Assembly (NCBI GenBank): GCA_022651245.1
Contig: JALCQM010000001.1
Span: 1-64,000 of the forward strand
Direction: 5' to 3'
Origin: Lactobacillus sp.
GTDB lineage: Bacteria > Bacillota > Bacilli > Lactobacillales > Lactobacillaceae
Length of the DNA: 64,000 nt
Below, piece by piece: positions 31,961-39,107 of the stretch. The notes beneath the pieces were generated by a model. It had not been told where the DNA came from. It worked only from the letters and a program-made list of their open reading frames with translations, and searched no databases. Position 1 is the first letter of the stretch; each line of letters opens with the position of its first letter. Made by a program: the position numbers and the translations under genes.

Positions 31961-33469
31961 TCACAGACTTTTTTCAACTCGCTCTGAAGCCGCCGTGGGC
32001 GCGTAAAAAGCCTGGACTTGTTCAACGTCGTCGAAATGGTGCTTGGTCGTGCCGATGATCTGATAGTCCTCATGGCCCTTGCCGGCAATCAAGACCACAT
32101 CGCCAGCCTGCGCCTGTCCCAACGCATAGGCGATCGCCTGGCGCCGATCGCTCAAGCGCGTGTACGTTGCCGGGTCCAGGCCCGCCACCATCTGGTCGAT
32201 GATCGCTTCCGGATCTTCGGTACGCGGATTGTCGGCAGTGAAAATCGGATCGGTCGCCTGTTGCCATGCAATGGTCGCCATTTGCGGGCGCTTTTCGGCG
32301 TCGCGATCGCCACCACAGCCGACGACGCAAAACACGCGGCGCTTGGCAAAGGCGGTAATCGTCTGCAAGACATTCGCCAAGCCGTCTGGCGTGTGGGCAT
32401 AATCCACGATTACTGTGGCATTCACCGGCGTGGGCACGACTTGAAAACGGCCTGGCACGCCAGCCGCGCTTTCTAGCGCGCGAATGATCAGGCGTGGGGA
32501 CAAGCCGTGCACATAGGTGGCGCCAAAAGCCGCCAAGGCGTTGGCAACATTGAACGCCCCCATCAACTGTAAGTGCACCGGATAGCGGTGCCCAGCGATG
32601 GTGAGGAAAAACCGGGTGCCATCCGGGCCAACTTGGATGTCGCGGGCTTGTAAGTCCCCGCGGCCCTTGATCCCATAAGTCAGCACGTTGGCCGCCGTGC
32701 GGTCGAGCAAGCGGCGGCCATAGGGATCATCGATGTTGATCACCGCAGACTTCACCTTCCGGCCGTGATGGTAGGTATTGCCGAGTTGTTCAAACAACAA
32801 CGCCTTGGCTTCAAAATACGCCTCGAACGTGTGGTGATAATCGAGGTGGTCTTCGGTCAAGTTGGTGAATACCGCCGTGTCAAAATCGATCCCGCGCACC
32901 CGCCCTTGGGCCAAGCCGATCGACGAGACCTCCATTGCGCAAGCCTTTTTCCCTGCGGCCAACATCTCGTGCAAATACACTTGGTTAGTGTAACTATCAG
33001 GGGTCGTGTTCACCGCGGCGTGCGTTTCTTGGCCACCGGTAGCATACAGCGTGCCGATCACGCCGCAGTCGCGCTTCGCTGCCGCCAAGATTCGAGCGAT
33101 CAAGTGCGTCACGGTCGTCTTCCCGTTGGTGCCAGTGACGCCGAACATTTTCAGTTCAGCGCTCGGGTCGCCGTAAAACACAACGCTCAGTTGCGCCAAG
33201 GCTTGGTGCGTATCCGGTACCTGCACGATCATCGCCCCGCTAGCGGCAACGGGCTGCTGGACCACGACCAACACTGCGCCCTTGGCGATCGCCTCTTGGA
33301 CATGGGCGTGGCCGTCAAAATGCTGGCCTTTGATCGCGACAAAACACCCACCTGGTTGCACCTGCCGCGTATCCGGCGTCAGGCTGGTCACCACCAGCTT
33401 CTCCGTAGCCAGGCGCTGGCGGGTTTCTTGATCAAGATTTAATAACGACGCACACTCACTGATTCGCAT
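31961..33469 (-). CDS. murE: UDP-N-acetylmuramyl-tripeptide synthetase
   Basis: A 502-residue Mur ligase that adds the third amino acid to the peptidoglycan stem peptide. Motifs: MFGVTGTNGKTTVTHLIARI (ATP loop), TTPDSYTNQVYLHEML, MEVSSIGLAQGRVRGIDFD, NLTEDHLDYHHTFEAYFEAK, VDYAHTPDGLANVL, and FTADNPRTEDPEAIIDQM. The DNPR motif is associated with meso-diaminopimelate specificity in MurE. The ATG at 33469 has GGAAGG about 9 bases upstream; ATG 33478 is possible. Its promoter and first codons are duplicated at 37863-38044. The full-length copy here appears intact. Confidence 0.92.
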   Translation of the reverse strand: MRISECASLLNLDQETRQRLATEKLVVTSLTPDTRQVQPGGCFVAIKGQHFDGHAHVQEAIAKGAVLVVVQQPVAASGAMIVQVPDTHQALAQLSVVFYGDPSAELKMFGVTGTNGKTTVTHLIARILAAAKRDCGVIGTLYATGGQETHAAVNTTPDSYTNQVYLHEMLAAGKKACAMEVSSIGLAQGRVRGIDFDTAVFTNLTEDHLDYHHTFEAYFEAKALLFEQLGNTYHHGRKVKSAVINIDDPYGRRLLDRTAANVLTYGIKGRGDLQARDIQVGPDGTRFFLTIAGHRYPVHLQLMGAFNVANALAAFGATYVHGLSPRLIIRALESAAGVPGRFQVVPTPVNATVIVDYAHTPDGLANVLQTITAFAKRRVFCVVGCGGDRDAEKRPQMATIAWQQATDPIFTADNPRTEDPEAIIDQMVAGLDPATYTRLSDRRQAIAYALGQAQAGDVVLIAGKGHEDYQIIGTTKHHFDDVEQVQAFYAPTAASERVEKSL

Positions 33470-33551
33470 CACAACCATCCTTCCTTTTGTTCTCAATCAG
33501 TATCGCGAAGCAACCATAAAATTGCCTTAAATGGTGGCGAGTGTGCTACAA
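33370..33551. repeat. 182-bp direct repeat, copy A (murE promoter and first codons)
   Basis: This stretch covers the first 33 codons of murE plus about 80 bp upstream. It matches 37863-38044 over 182 bp in the same orientation with four mismatches that I can count. Identity stops at CTACAA, followed by GATTAG here and TATGAT in copy B. It marks the left border of the PTS cassette. Confidence 0.95.
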
Positions 33552-33821
33552 GATTAGACGAAGACAGCCCAATAACCGCAAATGAAAATATTTGACTAGT
33601 TTAGGCGCAGAACTATTTTTCAGAATACATTCACCAATTTCAGATATCGGTATAGTCCGATTTTTAATCGGCTTTGTTCACACGCAATACTCGTAAGTCT
33701 CTTCAGCTACTACCCCTAACGATTATCAAACTTAATAATGAGCTGATTCCAAACGCTTATACGGTCTACCTCAAACGAAAATAATAACAGGATATAATCA
33801 TAGATAATATTATTGATATGA

Positions 33822-33869
33822 TTGACAGGATTTTTAAAATGTTCTATGCTGTACTCGTAAGCGCTTAAC
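33822..33869 (+). promoter_or_regulatory. Promoter and catabolite-response element of the PTS cassette
   Basis: TTGACA (33822-33827) and TATGCT (33845-33850) are 17 bp apart. The site CGTAAGCGCTTAAC (33856-33869) closely resembles a CcpA cre and covers the expected transcription start, so carbon catabolite repression is likely. Confidence 0.7.
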
Positions 33870-33915
33870 AAGAACCATCTGTTTGTCACTCTAGTTATAT
33901 TTTTTGGAGACCACA

Positions 33916-34770
33916 TTGAAAATTCTACAAGTATTGAATAACAACGTTTTACTTGTGGAAGATGGCGACGACAAGCAGCAGATTATCTGGGGTAAGGGCA
34001 TTGGATTTAAGTCAACCGCTGGAACTGATTACGTTCCTCAAGCTGACGACCACATCTTCTTACCTGTATCACATGATGATGACGAGTGGATTGATTCATT
34101 CAAAGAACTGGCTAGCGAGATTCCGCGATCATACTTTGAACTTACGGATATGCTTGTTGGCATTGCCCAGCAAGATATTCAAAAAGATTTCGACGGCCAT
34201 CTCCTAGTTCCGCTTACTGACCACATTTATTTTGCCGTTCAACGCATGCGCAATGGCACTATCCTCAGGAATCCAATGCTGTTCGATATTCAGCGATTCT
34301 TTCCCAAGGAGTATGAGGTCGGAAAACAGGCTCTTAGAATGATTGAACATCTTTCTGGCATTATGCCACCTGATGACGAAGCAGCTTTTATTGCGATGCA
34401 CCTTATTGAGCACGAACTCAACGGTACTGATATGGCGGTTCACTCCGTCGCGGATTGTTTAGAAATCCTTGACGGTGTCAATCATATTATGGCTGAAGAC
34501 TTTGGCAACCGATTCTCAGAAAGTTCCGTCGCCACGTCGCGAATGGCAACTCACCTATACTACCTGTTGCTTAGTACCAAAGCCGATCACCGACGCCGTA
34601 TTCAAGCAAAGGCAGATGCAGCACTACTTCTGCAGATGTCCGCACAGTATCCAGCTGCTCGTCATACCTTGGATAGAATAGTCGTTTACTTGGAACGACA
34701 TATTAACTACCACTTCAACGATTCCGATCGACTCTTCCTCATCATTCACATCATTCATATCATCGATTAA
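33916..34770 (+). CDS. BglG/LicT family transcription antiterminator
   Basis: A 284-residue antiterminator. The N-terminal CAT RNA-binding domain (residues 1-55) begins ILQVLNNNVLLVED and contains IIWGKGIGFKSTAG. PRD1 (about 65-170) and PRD2 (about 172-280) follow, with the phospho-acceptor contexts HIYFAVQRMRNG, MHLIEHE and YLERHINYH. The TTG at 33916 is chosen because GGAG lies 6 bases upstream and MKIxxVLNNN is the usual family start. It would bind the RAT at 34772-34798 and prevent termination when its PTS sugar is present. Confidence 0.9.
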   Translation: MKILQVLNNNVLLVEDGDDKQQIIWGKGIGFKSTAGTDYVPQADDHIFLPVSHDDDEWIDSFKELASEIPRSYFELTDMLVGIAQQDIQKDFDGHLLVPLTDHIYFAVQRMRNGTILRNPMLFDIQRFFPKEYEVGKQALRMIEHLSGIMPPDDEAAFIAMHLIEHELNGTDMAVHSVADCLEILDGVNHIMAEDFGNRFSESSVATSRMATHLYYLLLSTKADHRRRIQAKADAALLLQMSAQYPAARHTLDRIVVYLERHINYHFNDSDRLFLIIHIIHIID

Positions 34771-34771
34771 T

Positions 34772-34850
34772 GGCTTGTGACATTAAGTTGGCAATACCTG
34801 TTCGATGCAAAAGGGAAAACTCTCTTTTGCGTTGCGGGTATTGCCTTTTT
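34772..34850 (+). promoter_or_regulatory. Ribonucleic antiterminator (RAT) overlapping a terminator
   Basis: The RAT-like element GGCTTGTGACATTAAG...GGCAATACC (34772-34798) shares the GGxTTGTxAC...GGCAAxACC pattern of LicT/SacT targets. Its last nine bases are the 5' arm of a terminator, pairing with GGTATTGCC (34837-34845) before TTTTT (34846-34850). Antiterminator binding would preclude the terminator ahead of the EIIA gene. Confidence 0.85.
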
Positions 34851-34940
34851 ACTTGTCATAAAGTCGGTATTCTTCCCCAGATGCTCTACTTGCTCGCTAA
34901 ATTCTACATCACTGCTATTATCACAATTTTGGAGGTTACT

Positions 34941-35420
34941 ATGTTTGGTTTAGGTAAAAAAGATTCCCGTATCGCTAGCCCTTGTGCTGGCGCGCTCTTA
35001 AATATCTCCGACGTCTCTGACGAAGTGTTCGCTTCAAAAACTATGGGAGACGGATTTGCCGTTGTTCCGATCGATGGCGTAATTACAGCACCGTTAGCTG
35101 GTACGATTCAGATGATTTTTCCAACAAAACACGCAATTTCCGTCAAGACTGCACAGGGTCTGAAGGTGCTTGTACACATGGGTTTCGATACCGTTGAGCT
35201 TGAAGGTGAGCCTTTTACTCTGGACGTCAAGGTTGGTGACAAGGTAAAACTTGGCACTCCTCTAGCTAAGATGAATCTGGACCAGATCAAAGAATCCGGG
35301 CGAGAAACGACAGTTGTCGTTATTTACACCAATATGGATCTACTATCCGATTTTCCAAAAATTCAGTCTGGTTCAACCGTCACCGATGCCCAAGTTCTGG
35401 GTGAACTTCTGTACAAATAG
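34941..35420 (+). CDS. PTS glucose-type EIIA component
   Basis: A 159-residue EIIA(Glc) domain protein. Visible signatures are DGFAVVPIDGVITAPLAGTI, PTKHAISVKTAQGLKVLVHM with the active-site His region (KHAI and VHMG, the two catalytic histidines), and FDTVELEGEPFTLDVKVGDK. It passes phosphate from HPr to the EIIB domain downstream. ATG 34941 follows GGAGG; the frame is open back to 34770 but that part covers the RAT. It is the first gene after the RAT-terminator. Confidence 0.92.
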   Translation: MFGLGKKDSRIASPCAGALLNISDVSDEVFASKTMGDGFAVVPIDGVITAPLAGTIQMIFPTKHAISVKTAQGLKVLVHMGFDTVELEGEPFTLDVKVGDKVKLGTPLAKMNLDQIKESGRETTVVVIYTNMDLLSDFPKIQSGSTVTDAQVLGELLYK

Positions 35421-35438
35421 AATATTGAGGAGATAACC

Positions 35439-36863
35439 ATGGAAAAATACGAGGAAATTAGTAAACAACTCATTGACGAGATGGGCGGTCTCGACAATGT
35501 TCAAAGTGTTGCGCGTTGCTATACTCGTCTGCGTCTACGCATTAAAGACGATTCAAAGGTGCAACTCGACAAAATCAGTACGCTCGATGGAGTTGTTCAA
35601 GCCACATCCGCTCAAGGTAAGCTACAGGTTGTCATGCCTGAATACTTGGACAAAGTCTATAACTACATGAGTGAACAAATGGGTGGCAGTTCAAACGCAG
35701 CTGCCAGTATCGAGCCAACAACCAAGGAACCGTGGACACCTAAGCGCGTTTTGAACAGCATCTTAGATGCCATTTCAAATTCCTTAACGCCAATGATTGG
35801 CGGCTTGGCTATGACGGGATTATTCCTGGCCCTGCTCAATCTGCTAACGGTCACTCATGTTATTACCCAAGGTAGCCAGACCTACGTCCTACTCCACATG
35901 ATGGGTAATTCACTCTTTTACTTTATGCCATTTATGGTGGCGTATGGTGCCTCGCGATACTTCAAAGCCAACCCAATTCTTAGCTTGATTCTGGCTGGTA
36001 TGCTCATGTCCCCTGAATTCACAAAGATGGTCGCAGCGGGCGGCTCTATTCACCTTTTTGGTTTGCCAGTCGCAGCACTGAATTATGAGACCACTCTAGT
36101 GCCAATTCTCGTCACAGTCTGGGTTCAATCTATGGTCGAAAAACTTTTCGATCGCCCATTCTTCAACAAATTTGGGCTCGTTAAGAACTTCCCTGTTCTG
36201 CTGATTATGGGGCCTCTTGCATTGCTTGTTACCGCACCAATTGGTGAAACTCTCGCCAGCTATATTGCCAACGGCGCATTATGGATTTATAACCAAGCAC
36301 CAGTCGTTGGTATCACCGCGCTTTCTCTCCTAATTCCATTTTTCATCATCACCGGATCTCACTGGGTATTTTTCCCAGTCGCTTTTGCCAGCCTAAAAAG
36401 TCTTGGCTACGACCCATTTCTCTGGGTTACCTTCGCGGTTTGGAACTTTGCCGAACTGGGTATGACTCTCGCCATTCTGCTTAGGGCGAAAAAACGCAGC
36501 ACGCGTAGTTTAGCAGCATCTTCTGCCTTCTCTATTGCCGCCTCTGGGATAACTGAGCCAGCCGTCTATGGCTTAATGTTAAAAATGAAAAAGCCAATTA
36601 TTCCGTCTGTTATCGCATCTGGCATCGGTGGCCTATTCTTTAGTCTCATGCACGTTAAAGTGTTTTCTCTAGTTACCGTTTCCCTCCTGAGTCTGCCACA
36701 GTTCATCGATCCTAAGGGGGGTAATAACTTTGTCGCAGCGCTTATAGGTGCACTTATCACAGTAGTTGCCGGTTTCGTACTCAACTACTTCTGGAAATTC
36801 GATGAATCTATGTTTGAGGATAACGACTCAGAGCCTATAGCCGAAGAAACTGTAAACAAATAA
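35439..36863 (+). CDS. PTS EIIBC component, glucose/beta-glucoside superfamily
   Basis: A 474-residue permease. EIIB is residues 1-80, with phosphorylation Cys in SVARCYTRLRLRIKD. EIIC is about 95-455, with about ten membrane segments, GGLAMTGLFLALLNLLTVTH and the substrate-loop motif ASGITEPAVYGLMLKMKKPI (usually GxTEPxxF/Y). It imports and phosphorylates a sugar; the specificity cannot be read. The EIIA is supplied by the adjacent gene. It starts 18 bases after EIIA with GAGGAG upstream. Confidence 0.92.
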   Translation: MEKYEEISKQLIDEMGGLDNVQSVARCYTRLRLRIKDDSKVQLDKISTLDGVVQATSAQGKLQVVMPEYLDKVYNYMSEQMGGSSNAAASIEPTTKEPWTPKRVLNSILDAISNSLTPMIGGLAMTGLFLALLNLLTVTHVITQGSQTYVLLHMMGNSLFYFMPFMVAYGASRYFKANPILSLILAGMLMSPEFTKMVAAGGSIHLFGLPVAALNYETTLVPILVTVWVQSMVEKLFDRPFFNKFGLVKNFPVLLIMGPLALLVTAPIGETLASYIANGALWIYNQAPVVGITALSLLIPFFIITGSHWVFFPVAFASLKSLGYDPFLWVTFAVWNFAELGMTLAILLRAKKRSTRSLAASSAFSIAASGITEPAVYGLMLKMKKPIIPSVIASGIGGLFFSLMHVKVFSLVTVSLLSLPQFIDPKGGNNFVAALIGALITVVAGFVLNYFWKFDESMFEDNDSEPIAEETVNK

Positions 36864-36882
36864 CACACAAGGAGAATACAAC

Positions 36883-37812
36883 ATGGTTAAACGACTTATC
36901 AACGCCAGTACAAGCGAAGCATTGCGTTTCACCGGAGCAGAACTTAAACAAAGCATTAAGGCCTCCGAGGGCCGTATCATCATGAGCGAGAATATCGTGA
37001 CACAAGAAAATCTAGACAGTATCACAACCGCTGAAATTGCAGCTGCATTTGGCGCCGATTTAATTCTCTGTAATCGATTAGATGTCTACAATCCTAAAAT
37101 TTTTGGGCTCTACCCTGGCGAACGTAATCTATATGCTGCGCCCGTTCATGACGGAAAAGAGAGTGCTGACCGACTGCGTGCATATACCGGCCGACCAATC
37201 GGGATTAATATTGAACCAATCGGTGACAATCCCGATATGCTCGAGAAACAGATCTCAATCAATGAGGGGTGTCGTGCAAGTGAAGCCGTTATTAAAAAAT
37301 CAGAGGAAATGGGCTTCCAGTTCATGGTTCTGACTGGTAATCCCGGTACGGGCGTAACTAATGAAGCCACAATTCACAGTATTCAACTGGCTAAAAAATA
37401 CTTCAGTGGTCTGATTGTTGCTGGTAAGATGCATGCCTCTGGTGTAGATGAACCCCTGATGACAGTTGAAACAGCTAAACAGTTTATTGAGGCCGGAGCA
37501 GATGTCATCTTGGCACCGGCGGTCGGCACAGTCCCTAGCTTCAATGAAACCGAAATGACTGCTGTTGTTAAACAGGTTCATAATATGGGTGGCTTGGTCA
37601 TGAGCGCAATTGGCACTAGCCAAGAAGGTGCTGGCCACAATGTACTACAACAAATCGCCATCCGTAACAAGATCTGCGGTGTCGACATGCAACATGTTGG
37701 TGACTCTGCCTGGGGCTTCGAATCCCCCGTCGAAAACCTCTACGCGGTTTCAAAAGCAATCCGCGGCGAGCGTCATACCATTCAGCGCATGGCACGTTCG
37801 ATTAACCGTTAA
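36883..37812 (+). CDS. Uncharacterised barrel-type protein in a PTS operon (often named PEP phosphonomutase-like or DUF7916-like)
   Basis: A 309-residue protein beginning MVKRLINASTSEALRFTGAE. It shows repeated strand-loop features of a TIM barrel: AAFGADLILCNRLDVYNP, GRPIGINIEPIGDNPDM, MVLTGNPGTGVTNEATI, FIEAGADVILAPAVGTVP and GLVMSAIGTSQEGAG. The phosphate-loop-like GNPGTGV and ILAPAVGTV patterns suggest a phosphorylated ligand (inference). I know similar proteins only as unassigned members of PTS operons. It replaces the phospho-glycosidase one would expect after EIIBC, and so is the candidate enzyme for the imported sugar phosphate. AAGGAG precedes the ATG. Confidence 0.6.
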   Translation: MVKRLINASTSEALRFTGAELKQSIKASEGRIIMSENIVTQENLDSITTAEIAAAFGADLILCNRLDVYNPKIFGLYPGERNLYAAPVHDGKESADRLRAYTGRPIGINIEPIGDNPDMLEKQISINEGCRASEAVIKKSEEMGFQFMVLTGNPGTGVTNEATIHSIQLAKKYFSGLIVAGKMHASGVDEPLMTVETAKQFIEAGADVILAPAVGTVPSFNETEMTAVVKQVHNMGGLVMSAIGTSQEGAGHNVLQQIAIRNKICGVDMQHVGDSAWGFESPVENLYAVSKAIRGERHTIQRMARSINR

Positions 37813-37822
37813 CTCATGAATG

Positions 37823-37860
37823 AGAACAACTCCCCCAAGAAAATTAGAGGGAGTTGTTCT
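37823..37860 (+). terminator. End hairpin of the PTS cassette
   Basis: AGAACAACTCCC (37823-37834) pairs perfectly with GGGAGTTGTTCT (37849-37860). The T-run is poor. The hairpin abuts the truncated murE copy, which begins at 37863. Confidence 0.7.
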
Positions 37861-37862
37861 TA

Positions 37863-38044
37863 TATCCGGCGTCAGGCTGGTCACCACCAGCTTCTCCGTA
37901 GCCAGGCGCTGGCGGGTCTGTTGATCAAGATTTAATAACGACGCACACTCACTGATTCGCATCACAAACATCCTTCCTTTTGTTCTCAATCGGTATCGCG
38001 AAGCAACCATAAAATTGCCTTAAATGGTGGCGAGTGTGCTACAA
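37863..38044 (-). pseudogene. murE: Truncated duplicate of murE 5' end (direct repeat copy B)
   Basis: On the minus strand this carries the murE ribosome site and codons for MRISECASLLNLDQQTRQRL and onward, then breaks off after about 33 codons into the cassette terminator. It is the second copy of the 182-bp repeat (33370-33551), with four mismatches. It also retains the plus-strand promoter element TACAAT for the following small gene. The encoded fragment cannot be a functional ligase. Confidence 0.93.
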
Positions 38045-38068
38045 TATGATTGAAGGGAGCGGTTGCAT

Positions 38069-38266
38069 ATGGTACAAACTAGTCTATTATTGGTTCTTAT
38101 TCTCGCACTTGTCGGCACCTTGGCGCTCTTTGTGGGGTTGACCCAGCGCGTCAGCGTTCGCCAGGAGTCGGTTGAAGCACAGCTTGCCTATTATCAACGG
38201 CTACTGCAAGCCGGCAAGATCACACCACAAAAGTACGCAGCAATCCGCCAAGAATTGTTACGCTAA
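38069..38266 (+). CDS. Small membrane protein with SHOCT-like C-terminal motif
   Basis: A 65-residue protein. Residues about 4-26 form one transmembrane helix (LLLVLILALVGTLALFVGLT). The C-terminal LAYYQRLLQAGKITPQKYAA followed by IRQELL resembles the SHOCT motif, a short oligomerisation helix pair. ATG 38069 follows AGGGAG at 9 bases. Its promoter lies in the duplicated segment, so before the insertion it was directly divergent from murE. The function is unknown. Terminator at 38290-38322. Confidence 0.65.
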   Translation: MVQTSLLLVLILALVGTLALFVGLTQRVSVRQESVEAQLAYYQRLLQAGKITPQKYAAIRQELLR

Positions 38267-38289
38267 ATTTAAAATTGAATAACATACTA

Positions 38290-38322
38290 AAATGGAGCAA
38301 GCCAGCTTGCCCCATTTTTTTG
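38290..38322 (+). terminator. Terminator of the small SHOCT-like gene
   Basis: AAAATGG-GCAAG pairs with CTTGC-CCATTTT and is followed by seven Ts. Confidence 0.85.
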
Positions 38323-38420
38323 TGTTTGACCACTGCCGGCGGTTCGGTTCCTTTCTCGTCAACATGCGACGCCCTAGTGGTGAGCGAATCTCTTAATTTG
38401 TAACATGCGTCTTCAAGAAT

Positions 38421-38470
38421 ACAAAAATAATGCCGTTACACCGACGACAGAATCGCGGTGTGGCGGCATT
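38421..38470 (-). terminator. Terminator of the candidate ncRNA
   Basis: On the minus strand AATGCCG-ACACCG pairs with CGGTGT-CGGCATT, with a small 2x2 internal loop, and then ATTTTTGT follows. The plus-strand side lacks a T-run, so it acts leftward. Confidence 0.75.
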
Positions 38471-39041
38471 CTCAATGGCTAATTTATAAGCAAAAATCGC
38501 ACTGAACTAAGGTGACCCCATCCCGAAAAATTGGAGGCCGAAGTCTATGTCCATTCACGCGGGTGAACGCCCCGCCTACTAATCTTACAGTCGTTAGCAG
38601 TGCAGGTGATCGGTGGTCGTAAAACGGTCGGGCCAGATTCTTACCTCTAGCGTGCGGCGTCACCGTCAATGCGGGAAGCAGGGATTCTTATCGCCATCGA
38701 CGCTGAGGACCTTCTCGCTGCCGGATTAAGGGCTAAGCGAACATCGGTGATATGGCGTACTGGGCGCAATTGAAGCGTGCTGTGGCATCGGGGTGAATCT
38801 ATATAGGACACGGTAGACAATGGAGTGGCAGCATTTCGGTGCGCCGCTTCTATGGAGCCCGCGTGAGCCGAGAAGGAGCATGTCCTGATTCTCGATCTCG
38901 ACGGGTACAACCCAGGAAATCCTGGGCGACTCAGCCAGTGTTTAGGCACCCCCGTGACTAACGTTGACACCAGCACCATGAGCAAACTCATGGCCCGACC
39001 TGAGTGCGGCGGTCGTCCAACTCGCCAGCTTGTGATCGGTA
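38421..39041 (-). ncRNA. Candidate large structured non-coding RNA (about 0.6 kb)
   Basis: This minus-strand unit has a promoter at its right end and a terminator at its left end, but no credible ORF: the open frames are short, arginine-rich and without ribosome sites. Several short-loop hairpins are visible, at 38976-38993 (CCATGAG/CTCATGG, 4-nt loop), 38911-38926 (CCCAGG/CCTGGG, 4-nt loop), 38553-38568 (GTTCAC/GTGAAT on the transcript, 4-nt loop) and 38996-39015 (CGACC/GGTCG). Size, ornate folding and host group recall the ROOL class of large RNAs known from lactobacilli, but I cannot confirm family membership. A decayed IS is the alternative, though I see no transposase residue pattern. 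Bases 38323-38420 show nothing. Confidence 0.5.
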
Positions 39042-39046
39042 ATTGT

Positions 39047-39074
39047 ATTATACCCCGATTTTTTGAAAGCGCAA
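39047..39074 (-). promoter_or_regulatory. Promoter of the candidate ncRNA
   Basis: On the minus strand TTGCGC (39074-39069) and a perfect TATAAT (39052-39047) are separated by 16 bp. The expected start is near 39040. Confidence 0.65.
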
Positions 39075-39107
39075 CCATTTATTTAGCATGTGCTCAAAAT
39101 CCCCTTG

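Larger units (their letters stand above)
33552..37862. mobile_element. 4.3-kb inserted PTS cassette bounded by the 182-bp repeats
   Basis: The interval between the two repeat copies is AT-richer than the surrounding DNA. It holds a complete catabolic unit: promoter, LicT-like antiterminator, RAT-terminator, EIIA, EIIBC, an uncharacterised barrel-type protein and an end hairpin. No integrase or transposase is present. The arrangement fits integration by homologous recombination with a circular molecule carrying a murE 5' fragment, or an island that carried a replacement gene end. The interval 33470-33915 between genes holds the murE promoter, repeat copy A, the junction, and the promoter and cre of the cassette. 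Confidence 0.7.

Noticed and set aside
33716-33916. A 66-codon minus-strand frame in the cassette leader
   Set aside because: It overlaps the promoter, the cre and the antiterminator start, with no ribosome site. It is a chance frame in AT-rich DNA.
34770-34940. An in-frame N-terminal extension of the PTS EIIA
   Set aside because: It would translate the RAT and terminator. The ATG at 34941 has a proper ribosome site and matches the family start.
37750-38010. An 86-codon minus-strand frame beginning like MurE
   Set aside because: It is the truncated murE copy running through the cassette terminator into antisense of the 309-residue gene. It is treated as a pseudogene fragment.
38421-39041. 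RNase P RNA, tmRNA or a degraded insertion sequence as explanations for the ORF-less block
   Set aside because: I found no RNase P core such as GAGGAAAGTCC, no tmRNA tag or tRNA-like end, no terminal inverted repeats, and no transposase-like residues in any frame.
38647-39078. A 143-codon open frame on the minus strand across the ncRNA candidate
   Set aside because: It starts upstream of the promoter -10, lacks a ribosome site, is arginine/serine-rich with no recognisable motif, and cuts across the hairpins. It reads as non-coding.
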